A stretch of DNA of 64,000 bases from Serripes groenlandicus (GCA_031761405.1 JASEVX010000005.1:37339198-37403197); one strand, 5' to 3'. Numbered from the stretch's first letter, positions 11,106 to 23,000 are shown. Made by a program: numbers and translations. The notes: generated by a model not told the origin, from the letters alone.

Positions 11106-12325
11106 TTTACTTAAAAATTCTGATTAAATTTTTATTGCAACTAATCTCAGTATTTACTAGATGCATTGCATTGAAACTGTATACAACCCTTTACATCCAA
11201 CACACATATGTAGATTATTAAGTTAGATAACTATCCTGTATTTAATGCAAGTTATGGCTTTTTTTTACTTAGAAATTTTTGTTAAAGTTTTGCGTGCAAC
11301 TATATTAAGAGACCATATCTTAGTAACTGCTTTATACATTGCATTGACCCTTTATACAACACTTCCCAACCATCACATATATGTAAACAATCAAGTATGA
11401 TAACTCTATCCAGTATATTATGCAAATTATGGCCCTTGTTATAACCTAGAAAAGTGGTTAAAGTTTTGCATGTACGAGGGTATAGCCAGAAATTCGTGGG
11501 ATTGTTCAATAAAAAAATAAACATTAGTTCGCTATAAAATTTAATTCAGCTGTAAATGACATAGTAAATTTCAAAAAGATACATACAATAGAAAGAAAAC
11601 TACAGCTTGTTTAATAACATGAGGTCAGTATAGCTCCCGCAGTTCAATCTCCAGAAAACGATGTCAACGTCACAACTTCTCAAAGTAAGTGCCTTTTGCC
11701 TCTACACAAAGTCGATGTCTCGCTACCCACTGCCGTTAAATGTCACTAAACCACTTTTTAATTGGTTTCAATGTGAGTTATCAACAAAACAAAAAAGTTG
11801 TATATGGTTATTTTAGCAATTGCGGAGTTACGCGCGACCACGTGTTACCATAGTGACCACTTCATTGCCATTATTACATGCTATACGGTGAAATTCGCCT
11901 TCCGCATTACAAATGATCTTATAATTATTGTATGAATGTTTTTAAGACATGCTGCCAATGGTTTTAATTTTATTGAACAATTCCGCGAATTTCTGGCTTT
12001 ACCCTCGTAACTATATTAAGAGTCAATATCTCAGTATTGACTTGATGCATTGCTTTGAAACTGTATACAACCCTTCCTAACTATCACACATATGTAGATT
12101 ATCAAGTTAAATAACTTTATCCTGCATTTTATACAAGTTATGGCCCTTTTTGGACTTAGAAATGTAGGTTGAAGTGTTGCGTGCAACTACATTAAGAGTA
12201 TATATCTCAGTAACTACTTGAAGCATTGTATTGAAACTTTATAGAACCCTTCCCAATTTCACAACTATATACCCATCCAAGTTACATAACTCTATCCTGC
12301 ATATGGTGCAAAATATTCCCCTTTT
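11106..12325 (+). repeat. Body repeats of the AGCTTGACTATTC family, mariner-interrupted
   Basis: Units of about 160 bp contain AACTATATTAAGAG, TGTAGATTATCAAGTT-like and CAAGTTATGGCCCTTTTT. They occur on both sides of the mariner insertion at 11475-12007. Confidence 0.55.
11475..12007 (-). mobile_element. Non-autonomous mariner with TA target duplication
   Basis: The 40-bp inverted termini start CGAGGGTATAGCCAGAAATT (left) and, from the other end, CGAGGGTAAAGCCAGAAATT. TA flanks both sides (11473-11474 and 12008-12009). On the minus strand the interior reads as a mariner transposase C-terminus, with KKWFSDI, then a stop, then RHRLCVEAKGTYFEK and a stop. The rest of the transposase is missing, so it is a deletion derivative. 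The flanks rejoin exactly into the surrounding repeat at GCATG-TA-ACTATATTAAG. Confidence 0.85.
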
Positions 12326-13130
12326 TAGCTCGCCTATTCGAAGAAATAGGGGAGCTTATGTAGTCACCCCGGTGTCTGCGTTGGCGTTGCCAGCTTGGTC
12401 AAACCTTTGCGTGCATGGCCTTTTCTCAGACACTGTGTATGCTGTTGCTTTGAAACTTCTCACACTTATTCAAGGTCATTAGGTGACCTTGTATGTCAAG
12501 TCCCATAACTCTGGAATGTATTTTTACTGAATTGTGCCCCTTTTTGGACTTACAATTTTGGTCAAACCTTTGCGTGCAAGGCCCTTTCTCAGACACTGTG
12601 TATGCTGTTGCTTTGAAACTTCACACACTTATTCAGGGTCATTAGATGACCTTGTATGTCAAGTCTCATAACTCTGGACTGGATTTTGACTGAATTGTGC
12701 CCCTTTTTGGACTTACAATTTTGGTCAAACCTTTGCGTGCAAGGCCTTTTCTCAGACACTGTGTATGCTGTTGCTTTGAAACTTCACACACTTATTCAGG
12801 GTCAATAGATGACATTGTATGTCAAGTCTCATAACTCTGGACTGGATTTTGACTAAATTGTGCCCCTTTTTGGACCTACAATTTGCTTGCAACTATATTA
12901 GTAGCTACTTGATGCATTCCATTGGAGCGTTATTTAACTCTTCCCAACCATCACACCAATGTAAATAATCAAGTTAGATAACTCTATCATGCATATAATG
13001 CAAATTATCAACCTTTAAGAACAAATTTGGTTAATATTTTGCATGCAATTACATGTACATAAAAGTCCATATCTCGGTAATTATTAAGCAATGGAAATGT
13101 CGAACGCGCTGTCCTCCGACAGCTCTCGTC
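12326..13130 (+). mobile_element. Helitron-like element E (AGCTCGCCTATTC head)
   Basis: The head AGCTCGCCTATTCGAAGAAA plus TAGGGGAGCT folds with 10 of 11 pairs. Three ~163-bp units follow, each with TTTGGTCAAACCTTTGCGTG and GACACTGTGTATGCTGTTGC. A decayed tail with GCTGTCCTCCGACAGCTCTC lies at about 13107-13127. Confidence 0.55.
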
Positions 13131-14447
13131 TCACTCATAATTCAACTTTCCCAGATGACATATGTGATCCATGGGAAATGCTCTTGTTTACGGATGAAGA
13201 CATTTTTGAAATCGTAATACTTGAGGCTTCGACATGCAAGTTTGAGGGGGTATATTGGAGTCACCCTATGGTAATGGACAATCCAAAAATGAACAAAACA
13301 AGAATAACCTGATCCAAAACAATTGCATTTTAAGGTGGGGTTTCTAAATGTTTCACTACCATTTCCTATCAGGGCGGCGTGCGAGAGTATTAATCACATT
13401 CAGTGATAGTTTTATTAGTCAGCTCCCTGTAGTGCAGATATACTCAATCATATGTTCGTCTGTATGCATTCATTGGTCATAACTTGTTATCTGTTCAGCT
13501 GATTTCTTTAAAAAAACCATGCAATAATAATACCTACTAATCTCCCTTTGTCTATTATTCAATATATGAAGGTTTTTTTTAATAATTTTCGAATGTATCA
13601 ACTTCAAAGTTGGTGTGAATGTAGCTTATGACTGTAGATAATTCTAGCATGCATGCTATTGGGATCATCCTGTTACCTGATTGTGTGGTGCAACATATGT
13701 TCAACAATTTCTTAATATCTAATCACTTAAACAACTGTGTCCACTGCAGCCAATTTAACAGAAATGATCCTTTGTCAGTCCTCTTAAAATTCTTCAAAAC
13801 ATAATTAAATAAAATTCAAAACTTTGGTTGCTGTGTCATCAGAAAGAGGAGAAAATGACAAACTTTATAAACTTCTTTTCCTCTGAAACTGATTTCAGGA
13901 TCATTTGGCAGAATTATTCTTTAAGTTTCACCTTACAAGACTTGTTATAGCCATATTGATTAGTAGAAAAACATGACGTTTAGGTCTGTGTCGTCCCAAA
14001 ACTTTAAAACCATTTAACATTTTTTAATGAGACTTGGTACACATTTTCTATGTCTATGCCAAGTTACATAAATCTGGCTTTAACAATTATTCAGGAATGC
14101 CCCTTTTTCAACTTGAAAATAACAGGTTGGCATTTGCTCTGAGGCGTTTTTGTTCATTAAATCATCATGAAAAGTCATCAGACCATTCATCTCAATCATA
14201 TCTAGACCAAGTTTATAACTGGGTCACATGGGATAAAGAATTAAGGCACTTGATATACAGACCACAATCTGTATGATCGCTGCCTGTAAGGCAGGGAAAC
14301 ACATCACTTCGCTGTCTTCTGTCATTCAAACCTGGCATTAATTGGTCGTAAATTTCTGTGTGGCAGATTCATTTCAAAGTTGCAACATTCATACATTGTG
14401 TTCAGAAGAAAGAAACATAATACTAGCATAACTATTTCCCTTTTGTT
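13131..14447. other. Mostly degenerate repeat debris
   Basis: Bases 13230-13415 are a decayed copy of the 5927-6785 element (GAGGGGGTATATTGGAGTCA and the ATCACATTCAGTGATAGTT tail). Bases about 13755-14010 resemble the body of elements A and D (GGTTGCTGTGTCATCAGAAA). The remainder has no recognised feature and no supported gene. Confidence 0.45.
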
Positions 14448-15230
14448 AAGCTCACCTGAGCATGAAGTGCTCATTGTGAGCTATTGTGACCACATTTTTG
14501 TCCGCAGTCTGTTGTCAAAATTACCTTGTGAATACTCTACAGGCCACATTTAGTATCCAAACTTCTTGAAAGTTTATCAGAACATACATATTCATCAAAT
14601 CCTGGCAAAATTAGAAACGGTGTCATGTGAGTTTAAAAACTAGGTTACAGGGTCAAATTGAAGGAAACTTGTTAACACTCTCGAGGCTGATTTTTTAACT
14701 TTAGCATGATTGAACTTTGTCAGGATAATTGTCTTGATGATATCTAGGCTAAGTTTGAATGTTGGTCATGTTGGGACAAATACTATGTCATAAGGTCAAA
14801 TTGAAGAAAAATATTGTTAACACACTATAGCCCCGCATTGTTCTTTTCAACAGCTTGAAACTTTGTCAGAGTAATTGTCTTAATGATTTCTATCCAAGTT
14901 CAAATATTGGTCATATTGGTTTTAAAACTAGCTAGGTCACTAGGTCAAATTGAAGGAAAGTCTTGTTAACAATCTAGAAGCCGTATCTTTAACTTGAGCA
15001 CGTTGAAACTTTGGCAGAATTGGTGTTTTGATGATATCTAGATAAAGTTTGAATACCATGCAGTTTTGCACAGTTGAAAACTAGGTCAATAGGCCAAATA
15101 TTGTTTACACTCTGGAAGCCATATTTTTTAGCTAGTTGAATATCAGAATGATTGTCTTGACGATATCTAGGCCTAGTTTGAATATGGGTCAAAATAAGGT
15201 CACTAGGCCAAATTGAAGGGGCCTCTTGTT
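14448..15230 (+). mobile_element. Helitron-like element F, complete
   Basis: The head AGCTCACCTGAGCATGAAGT, then GCTCATTGTGAGCT, is a two-tier hairpin (AGCTCAC/GTGAGCT outside GAGC/GCTC). Body units of about 150-170 bp contain AGGTCAAATTGAAGG. The tail pairs AGGCC (15205-15209) with GGCCT (15220-15224) and ends CTTGTT at 15230. The tail sequence differs from the other families but its form is the same. Confidence 0.6.
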
Positions 15231-15658
15231 AACATTGTCACAAACCTGATTTCCAATTTATCAATTTCAAACTTTGTTTGTAGATAGCTTGTGACCTAGA
15301 GATGTACATTGCACAATAATTATAATTCTAGCATTCATATTTTTGGAATGATCACCCTCCCTGTGTGCATTGTTTTCTCAAGCCATTTTCTCACTTGTTA
15401 TCCAATTTCTGCTGGCGATGAATGTGTTCCGTGGAACGCTGTTATTCATACAAACATTCATCTCCGTCAAATATCGGTCAAATTTATAACTGGGTCAAAA
15501 ACTAGGTCAAATTTAAGAAAAAAAAATGTTTCGACTACTCTATACAGCACATTGTTCATCCAATCTTCATGAAAATTATCAGAACATTCATCACCATAAA
15601 ATCTTGTCCAAGGTCAAGACTAGATCATGTGAGGTCAGACATTAGATGACTAGATCAG
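15231..15658. other. Degenerate repeat-like spacer
   Basis: Diverged fragments such as ATCAGAACATTCATCACC and AGGTCAAG recall the body of element F. No gene was found. Confidence 0.4.
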
Positions 15659-15820
15659 TTTTTAGCTCGACTTTTGAAAAAAACGAGAGCTATTGTCATG
15701 ACCCTGGCGTGGTCGTCTGCGGCGGCGTGGTCGTCCGGTTAAGGTTTTTAGTTTAGCTCAGCTTTTTTTTTCTGTTTTCTATCAGTCGAGCGTCGTGCCG
15801 TAGGCGGTGCTCTTGTTTTT
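15659..15820 (+). mobile_element. Miniature Helitron-like element G, copy 1
   Basis: It runs from TTTTAGCTCGACTTTTG with AACGAGAGCT to CAGTCGAGCGTCGTGCCGTA, then GGCGGTGCTCTTGTT. The terminal part folds as a 9-bp stem (GAGCGTCGT with GGCGGTGCTC, including G-T pairs). At ~160 bp with no internal tandem array it is the minimal form of this architecture. A second copy is at 22620-22791. Confidence 0.7.
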
Positions 15821-16052
15821 CTGAACATTGTTGCGGCCTCATTTTTATCCAATTTTCATGAGAGCTCATTAGACATTAATTTCCATCAAATTTATTTCTT
15901 GTTTGAATCTAGGTCACAAGAGCTTAAGACTAGTTAAAGTCATTTTTTCAAAACCCTTGAAATTGAAACTGGAAGCACACCACACAGTTCACAGATTTAA
16001 AAATAGACTTCTTAGGTGATCCAAAAGTGCTTTGACAATTTCCATTTTGGCG
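15821..16052. other. Upstream flank of the NACHT gene
   Basis: It includes repeat-like text to about 15960. No TATA box or initiator could be placed with confidence. Any promoter or upstream exon here is not recognisable. Confidence 0.35.
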
Positions 16053-18992
16053 ATGGATTGCAATTCATCAGAAAATCTTGTAAGTCATTGTTGTTCAAAA
16101 TAATTATGCTTCTATGTGTTACAAAAATAAAATAATTTTCTAATAAATGCAGTGAAACAGAAAAAAGCATATACTGGATCTAAAAATAGTTTTCACTTTG
16201 ATTTCACAGAATTAAGGACAGAAATAATAGACCATTATAAAGTAACTGGATGTTGTACCACGGCTGTACCAGCTCTGATGGATGGAGAAGAAGTCAATAT
16301 AGATGAGATGTTTGTAATGCCATCAATGAGGGTCAGGAAAAATATGGCAACTGGTACAAGAGGCAGTAGTGAGGTCACTAAATTAACCCGTCAAGAAACT
16401 GAAGATGTTACAACAGGCAGTATTACAACAATGCATGAGCTTTTTGAGAAGGATGGACAATCCTTTAGACGAATATGTATTTCTGGGGATGCCGGCCAAG
16501 GAAAGACGACTCTGTGTCAGAAGATAGTATCCACCTGGTGTAAAGTCCATGGAAATAATGAAAATAAACCCAACACTGAACATCAGTTCCTGAAATCATT
16601 CAATTTGTTATTCTATCTACCTCTGAGAAATAATAAACTATCAGATGTCATTGAAATGATTAAAACTGGGATAGTGAGAGAGGCTTCGCATAATGCCCTG
16701 AAGCAAGTTCTGGAAAAAGAATCTGAAAACTGTCTGATTATTCTTGATGGGCTGGATGAATGGCTGCCATCAGATGACTGTAAGCGCAAAGTACCTTACA
16801 TTGATCCAAGAGAAAAGTTTACTGTCCTGATAACATCAAGGCCCTGGAAACTTGAGGTTCTGCGACCAAAGATGCATGAAATAGGACGAGAAGTTGAACT
16901 GAATGGGATAAAGAATGACAAGCTTATAGAAGCTGTAGTAAATATCTTGAATAACAAGTATGCCAAAAATAGAAATTGGAAATCTTTCAAGTATGCAGCA
17001 GATAGCGATTACTGTTTGAATGAAACATATAGGAAAGTGAAACATCTGGTAGATGTCCCAATCATTTTAACACAGATGGTTTGTATGTGGTATGATGATG
17101 AAGAATTTGGTAACACTCGTGTAAAAATCTACAGTAAAATGTTGGATTATCTGTTTAATGTGGCAGACACACGTCATCAAGAGATGTTGGATTCAGCATG
17201 GATGGGACCAAAAAGGTCAAATAATAAACAGCTAAATGATGTTTTCAAATGTTTTACATTTTGTCATATGCACACTGAAATTTTATTCAAGCTCTCAGAT
17301 TTAGCTTACCATACTCTGTTCAATGAAGAAAGGGAAAATTCTCTCGTTTTCCCACATTCAGTCACTGAAATATACAAGTTGGCAGAAAATGATGTGAAAT
17401 TTTGTCTTCTTGTGGGAATACTCTCTCAAACAAAACATCTAAGTAAAGCAAGTTCATACACAAAGACTATTTCTTTTCTACACAAGACTTTTCAAGAATT
17501 TTTGGCAGCCCTATATATTAGTTTTGGAGGAAATGACGGAAGTTTTATTGTAATGTTACAAACATTAAAACATTTGGATGACGTATTTGAAATGTCGCAA
17601 GTGCTGATATTCTTGAGTGGTCTAAGGCCTGACCTGATAGGTGATATAAGTCGTCATATAGCACAGTTAACAGATAAGGATGAAAGGGTTCTGCAGTATA
17701 GAAGTTCTATTAGGTATGAACATGATGATATAATTGTTAGAACTCAGAAAATTATCTATAACTGTATTGTTGAAGTACCCAAACCCAGTGTGTTGGAGAA
17801 TGAGGTTGAGTTGCGCGATTTTGATTTGTTTGATATAGGTTTTGCACTCCCTGATATGGCTTTCGAGGATATTATCTCCTATGTGAATTTCAAGGGTATT
17901 AAGTCTTATGATGAACAATTTGTTAAAGACATTGATAAGAGGATACAAATGAATGATTCTGACCTAGTAAAACTGTGTGTTTTCATTAGGTCACAAGAAG
18001 ATATGGATTGGGTGACTAGTACAGTAGAGAGTTGTTGTTCATCTTTAACTTGTCTTAGTGTTCTCATATATGAAGACGAGGAGAGAAATCTTATGAATAT
18101 GAATAATTTTCTCACAGCACTACCTAAAGTAAATCATTTAACCTGTGTTGAATTGAAATCACAGTTTTTGACATATATGAATCTTACACATTCAGATATA
18201 GAGTATCTAGGGGAAATACTCTCAGAGAGCACACAGTTAAAGGAAATTAGACTTCTGTGTATTAGGTGTTCAACATGTCAACACGGACAATGTAATTATA
18301 GTATAAATCTGTCACATCACAAACAGTTACAATATGTGGGTATAGAAAAACTGGATGGGGATATTGTACTGAGTAATGAGGTTCCTGTAAAGTATTGTGA
18401 GATACGTAATGTAAAGTGTGCTGTGTCCATTCTAGATAGATTGAAGTTCTCCACAAGTCTCCAAGAGTTAGAATTGTTTGATGATTACGATTACATGGAT
18501 GATGACGATGACAGGGATAATGACAATGACAGATACGATGACACAGATGATGACATTCCACTGCATCACATCAATAGTATAACCAGTTCTACAACAACAG
18601 TACAGGATGCTGGGAGGGAGGTACATCCTACTCCATTATGTTTATCTAAGGTAGTGACTGATGTTATACCAACATTAACGAATTTGAGAACATTAAAACT
18701 GTTGAATATATGCTTTAAACAAGATATACTGAGATTATCTCCAGAGATGACAAGTCTGAAGAATGTGGTCATCTTGCATGGTACAATGACATTACAGTAC
18801 TTACAGGGCTTTATTGACAGTCTGCCCCAGACACAATTCAGTGTAATGATTAAGTCGGTATCTATCTGTCCTAAAAAAGATTTGTCTACAGCACTAGAGT
18901 ACGTCACAAACAGACACCAACTAATTGAATTCTATAACAGTAATGAAGTTGGATTTCTTAATGTTAAGTTTATCAACAGACCACCACACTAA
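16053..18992 (+). CDS. NACHT-domain NTPase, NLR-like (two proposed exons)
   Basis: This is a predicted cytosolic STAND-class NTPase of the kind used in innate immune sensing. Proposed exon 1 is 16053-16079 (ATG with G at -3 and +4, encoding MDCNSSENL, donor GTAAGT). Exon 2 is 16161-18992 after ...GAAACAG, phase 0, giving 952 residues. In that numbering Walker A is GDAGQGKTTL (118-127), Walker B LIILDGLDEW (201-210), a sensor-type segment is FTVLITSRPW (from 229) and the NACHT-end motif is HKTFQEFLAALY (450-461). The C-terminal half holds degenerate leucine-rich segments (LQELELF, LRTLKLLNICF) and an Asp-rich insertion at about 782-811 encoded by GATGAC-like repeats (18480-18555). No death, CARD or other effector domain is visible; upstream exons may exist. 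The splice model is inference. A reading that starts at 16152 would need GTG, and that position overlaps an AG splice site. Confidence 0.85.
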
Positions 18993-19893
18993 TTCAGTTC
19001 TCATATATGGATAAACTGTACCTTACTGAGTTAATCTTATAATCTAATTGAAAACTGTAAAATAGCACATCTGACCATTTGCATTATGTATCTGATACAT
19101 GTGTCTTATGACTCCTCAATTTCATTTAAAAAGATTGTCGGAAAAGATGAAATTGATCCAAGTGTGTCTTTCTTTCTACAAATGTATTCAGTTTGGAAGA
19201 GTCCCATTATTACATTTTGTTTAAGAGGTTAACATAGAGATAACACGAATGAGCTAATTAGCTATATCTGAGAGACTCAGTTAAGTAGCATTGTAATAAC
19301 AGGTTAATAGCAGATCTGATTAATATCTAACAGATCACATTAATGTACCTGTATCTTTTAGTCTCGGATATAAAACTTTCAAAATGTAAAACTGGGTGAA
19401 AGCAAATCTGATTGATATCTAACCGATCACATTATGAATGTATCTGTATCTTTTAGTCTCGGATATAAAACTGCCAAAATGAAAAACTGGGTGAAACAGG
19501 TCGATTTACGATAGCTCAGTTTGTAGTTATTCAGCCTGTCGATCCAGCGGTTTCGTGTCTGAATCCCGGCTTAGCCATTCAATTTATTATACAGTTGACT
19601 AAAGTTATTGTGACTAACATCATTTGTCATCTACCAATGGACTCATAATTCATGTTGAGAGGTAGTCAGTTATCTGGGGAGAATTTTATATGGACTAGAT
19701 GGGTTGGTGAACTGGTTATGAAACATCACTAAAGTACTGGTGAAATGGAGTCAATCTCCATTCTGTAAATAGACCTACAGATGACAAATCTGTTAAATTA
19801 ACTCTGTATATTTGTATTGATTCAATTTTACTTCATTTAAAACTGGATGGAAAGAGTACTGATTGTTACTTTTACATATATATATAAATCTAT
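18993..19893. other. 3' flank of the NACHT gene with a 92-bp direct duplication
   Basis: Two diverged copies of a unit containing ATCTTTTAGTCTCGGATATA lie at about 19311-19402 and 19403-19496. No convincing AATAAA was found within 400 bp of the stop. A diverged tRNA-type SINE head begins near 19508. Confidence 0.5.
19508..19700 (+). repeat. Diverged tRNA-derived SINE
   Basis: AGCTCAGTTTGTAGTTATTC stands at the A-box place, GTGTCTGAATCCCGGC at the B-box, and CTACCAATGGACTCATAATT in the body. It matches the family at 55407-55700 weakly. Confidence 0.5.
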
Positions 19894-19894
19894 G

Positions 19895-22290
19895 AACCCT
19901 TTCCTACATAAACAGTTCTGCAGACGGCTTTCTCTTCATACTGGCACAAAATATGGAAAATCTCTATAAATGAAAGTATGAGTACATGTATTTAGTAGAG
20001 TTTAAAACGTTGTGGAAAAAGGAGAGATTGTTCATTATGAGCAATTTGTTTTTTTGCACGTCTGTCTGCACGAAAAAAACTTTAACCTTGACCACTACTT
20101 TTGAACCATAACAGGTACGGCTACCATATTTCACATGTGTATTCCTTGTGACATGACCTTTCTGTCAGTACCAACATTTTTGACCTTGCGACCTTGACCT
20201 TTGACCTAGATGTTGCCATTCTCGAAAAAAACTTTAACCTTGGCCATTACTTTTGAACCATAACAGGTACGGCTACCATATTTCACATGTGTATTCCTTG
20301 TGACATGACCTTTTTGTCAGTACCAACATTTTTTACCTTGCGACCTTGACCTTTGACCTAGATGTTGCCATTCTCGAAAAAAACTTTAACCTTGACCACT
20401 ACTTTTGAACCATAACAGGTACGGCTACCATATTTCACATGTGTATTCCTTGTGACATGACCTTTCTGTCAGTACCTACATTTTTGACCTTGCGACCTTG
20501 ACCTTTGACCTAGATGTTGCCATTCTCGAAAAAAACTTTAACCTTGGCCATTGCTTTTGAACCATAACAGGTACGGCTACCATATTTCACATGTGTATTC
20601 CTTGTGACATGACCTTTCTGTCAGTACCTACATTTTTGACCTTGCAACCTTGACCTTTGACCTAGATGTTGCCATTCTCGAAAAAAACTTTAACCTTGGC
20701 CATTACTTTTGAACCATAACAGGTACGGCTACCATATTTCACATGTGTATTCCTTGTGACATAACCTTTCTGTCAGTACCAACATTTTTGACCTTGCGAC
20801 CTTGACCTTTGACCTAGATGTTGCCATTCTCAAAAAAAACTTTAACCTTGGCCATTGCTTTTGAACCATAACAGGTACGGCTACCATATTTCACATGTGT
20901 ATTCCTTGTGACATGACCTTTCTGTCAGTACCAACATTTTTGACCTTGCGGCCTTGACCTTTGACCTAGATGTTGCCATTCTCGAAAAAAACTTTAACCT
21001 TGACCACTTCTTTTGAACCATAACAGGTACGGCTACCATATTTCACATGTGTATTCCTTGTGACATGACCTTTCTGTCAGTACCTACATTTTTGACCTTG
21101 CGACCTTGACCTTTGACCTAGATGTTGCCATTCTCGAAAAAAACTTTAACCTTGGCCATTGATTTTGAACCATAACAGGTACGGCTACCATATTTCACAT
21201 GTGTATTCCTTGTGACATGACCTTTCTGTCAGTACCTACATTTTTACCTTGCAACCTTGACCTTTGACCTAGATGTTGCCATTCTCGAAAAAAACTTTAA
21301 CCTTGGCCATTACTTTTGAACCATAACAGGTACGGCTACCATATTTCACATGTGTATTCCTTGTGACATGACCTTTCTGTCAGTACCAACATTTTTGACC
21401 TTGCGACCTTGACCTTTGACCTAGATGTTGCCATTCTCGAAAAAAACTTTAACCTTGGCCATTACTTTTGAACCATAACAGGTACGGCTACCATATTTCA
21501 CATGTGTATTCCTTGTGACATGACCTTTCTGTCACCAACATTTTTGACCTTGACCTTTGACCTAGATGTTGCCATTCTCGAAAAAAAAAATAACCTTGGC
21601 CATTACTTTTGAACCATAACAGGTACGGCTACCATATTTCACATGCGTATTCCTTGTGACATGACCTTTCTGTCAGTACCAACATTTTTGACCTTGCGAC
21701 CTTGACCTTTGACCTAGATGTTGCCATTCTCGAAAAAAACTTTAACCTTGGCCATTACTTTTGAACCATAACAGGTACGGCTACCATATTTCACATGTGT
21801 ATTCCTTGTGACATGACCTTTCTGTCAGTACCAACATTTTTGACCTTGCGACCTTGACCTTTGACCTAGATGTTGCCATTCTCGAAAAAAACTTTAACCT
21901 TGGCCATTACTTTTGAACCATAACAGGTGCGGCTACCATATTTCACATGCGTATTCCTTGTGACATGGCCTTTCTGTCAGTACCAACATTTTTGACCTTG
22001 CGACCTTGACCTTTGACCTAGATGTGGCCATTCTCGAAAAAAACTTTAACCTTTGCCATTGATTTTGAACCATAACAGGTACGGCTACCATATTTCACAT
22101 GTGTATTCCTTTTGACATGACCTTTCTGTCAATACCAAAATTGTTCACCTTGCGACCTTGACCTTTGACCTAGATGTTGCCATTTGGGGGCATCAGTGTT
22201 TCACAAACACATCTTGTTGTTATAATGAATTCAAACGTCTTCTGCTTCATAGACATCCGAATGCGTCTGTATGTGGTAAAGGACTCAATA
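19895..22290 (+). mobile_element. TTAA-type hairpin MITE split by a 152-bp-repeat element
   Basis: The left half (19895 to about 20050) starts AACCCTTTCC and reaches the central palindrome (GTTCATTATGAGCAATTTG). The right half resumes near 22218 with CAAACGTCTTCTGCT and ends near 22278 (TATGTGGTAAAGGACT). The intervening ~2.17 kb is the array described separately. Confidence 0.65.
20051..22217 (+). repeat. 152-bp tandem array, about 14 copies, with hairpin terminus
   Basis: The unit includes CCATAACAGGTACGGCTACC and TTTGACCTAGATGTTGCCAT. Its start CTCGAAAAAA recurs at 20221, 20373 and 20525, so the period is 152 bp. Copies differ by only a few bases, with one short copy near 21530. The right border (near 22190-22216) has the hairpin GTGTTT-CAC-AAACAC followed by ATCTTGTT, the same 3' form as the Helitron-like families. 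The array was therefore probably carried in by such an element. No coding capacity is present. Confidence 0.85.
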
Positions 22291-23000
22291 TGAAATTCTT
22301 TGAAAAATCTACTCTCAGTACATCTGGGGAGTAATTGTAATAGCTGGAAAAGGGAAATGTTTGATACAGAGTTGAAATGTGTGGGAAAAGGAGGAAGTGT
22401 GCAGTGTTTCCTCTCTCGTACAATGTTTGTCCTAGTTGTCAACTGCAGAAGTGTCATCTTTAACAAGGAAGGGGTTTAATGTTACTTGATTCACTTCTGA
22501 GAGTTTTTATGTTGTTGTGTTCAGCTATTTCACTATATGTATGTTTGTGCTAACTACCAAGGATATTATATGTGTGAAGCACGGTCACTCCACCCTTTCC
22601 CTGCTAATTGCATGTGGTTTTTAGCTCGACTTTTGAAAAAAACGAGAGCTATTGTCATGACCCTTGCGTCGGCGTCGGCGACGGCGTGGTCGTCCGGTTA
22701 AGGTTTTTTGTTTTTTTTGTTTAGCTCATTTTTTTTTTCTGTTTTCTCCCTATCAGTCGAGCGTCTGTGCCATACGCGGTGCTCTTGTTTATACGAGAAA
22801 TTTCCCGGAATGATAATTTTTAGATCACCTGAGTGGGCAATATGAAATTGTTAAAGGCATCGACTCTCAACACATCTGGGGAGTAATTAAGATAATTTAA
22901 AAAAAAAATGGAAGTTTACTTTTGCTACAGAGTTGGTTGATATCATTGTTGGGAAAGGAGGAATATATTTTTGCAACACAGTCACTTCACCCTTTTCTTG
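22286..23000 (+). repeat. Diverged direct duplication around a miniature element
   Basis: Bases about 22286-22620 and 22830-23010 share CATCTGGGGAGTAATT, a TACAGAGTTG motif, GGGAAAGGAGGAA and CGGTCACT/CAGTCACTTC. The second copy follows the inserted element at 22620-22791. No gene is present. Confidence 0.5.
22620..22791 (+). mobile_element. Miniature Helitron-like element G, copy 2
   Basis: It has the same head (TTTTAGCTCGACTTTTG, AACGAGAGCT) as copy 1. The tail is GTCGAGCGTCTGTGCCATAC, then GCGGTGCTCTTGTT. No target duplication is seen on comparing the flanks. Confidence 0.7.

Noticed and set aside
13091..13312. 73-residue plus-strand frame as a gene
   Set aside because: It spans the decayed tail of element E and a decayed copy of the 5927-6785 element.
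17667..18907. Minus-strand frames within the NACHT gene
   Set aside because: They are antisense shadows of the coding exon with no family features.
16152..18992. NACHT protein starting at 16152
   Set aside because: That start is a GTG overlapping an AG splice site. The intron model with ATG at 16053 explains the sequence better.
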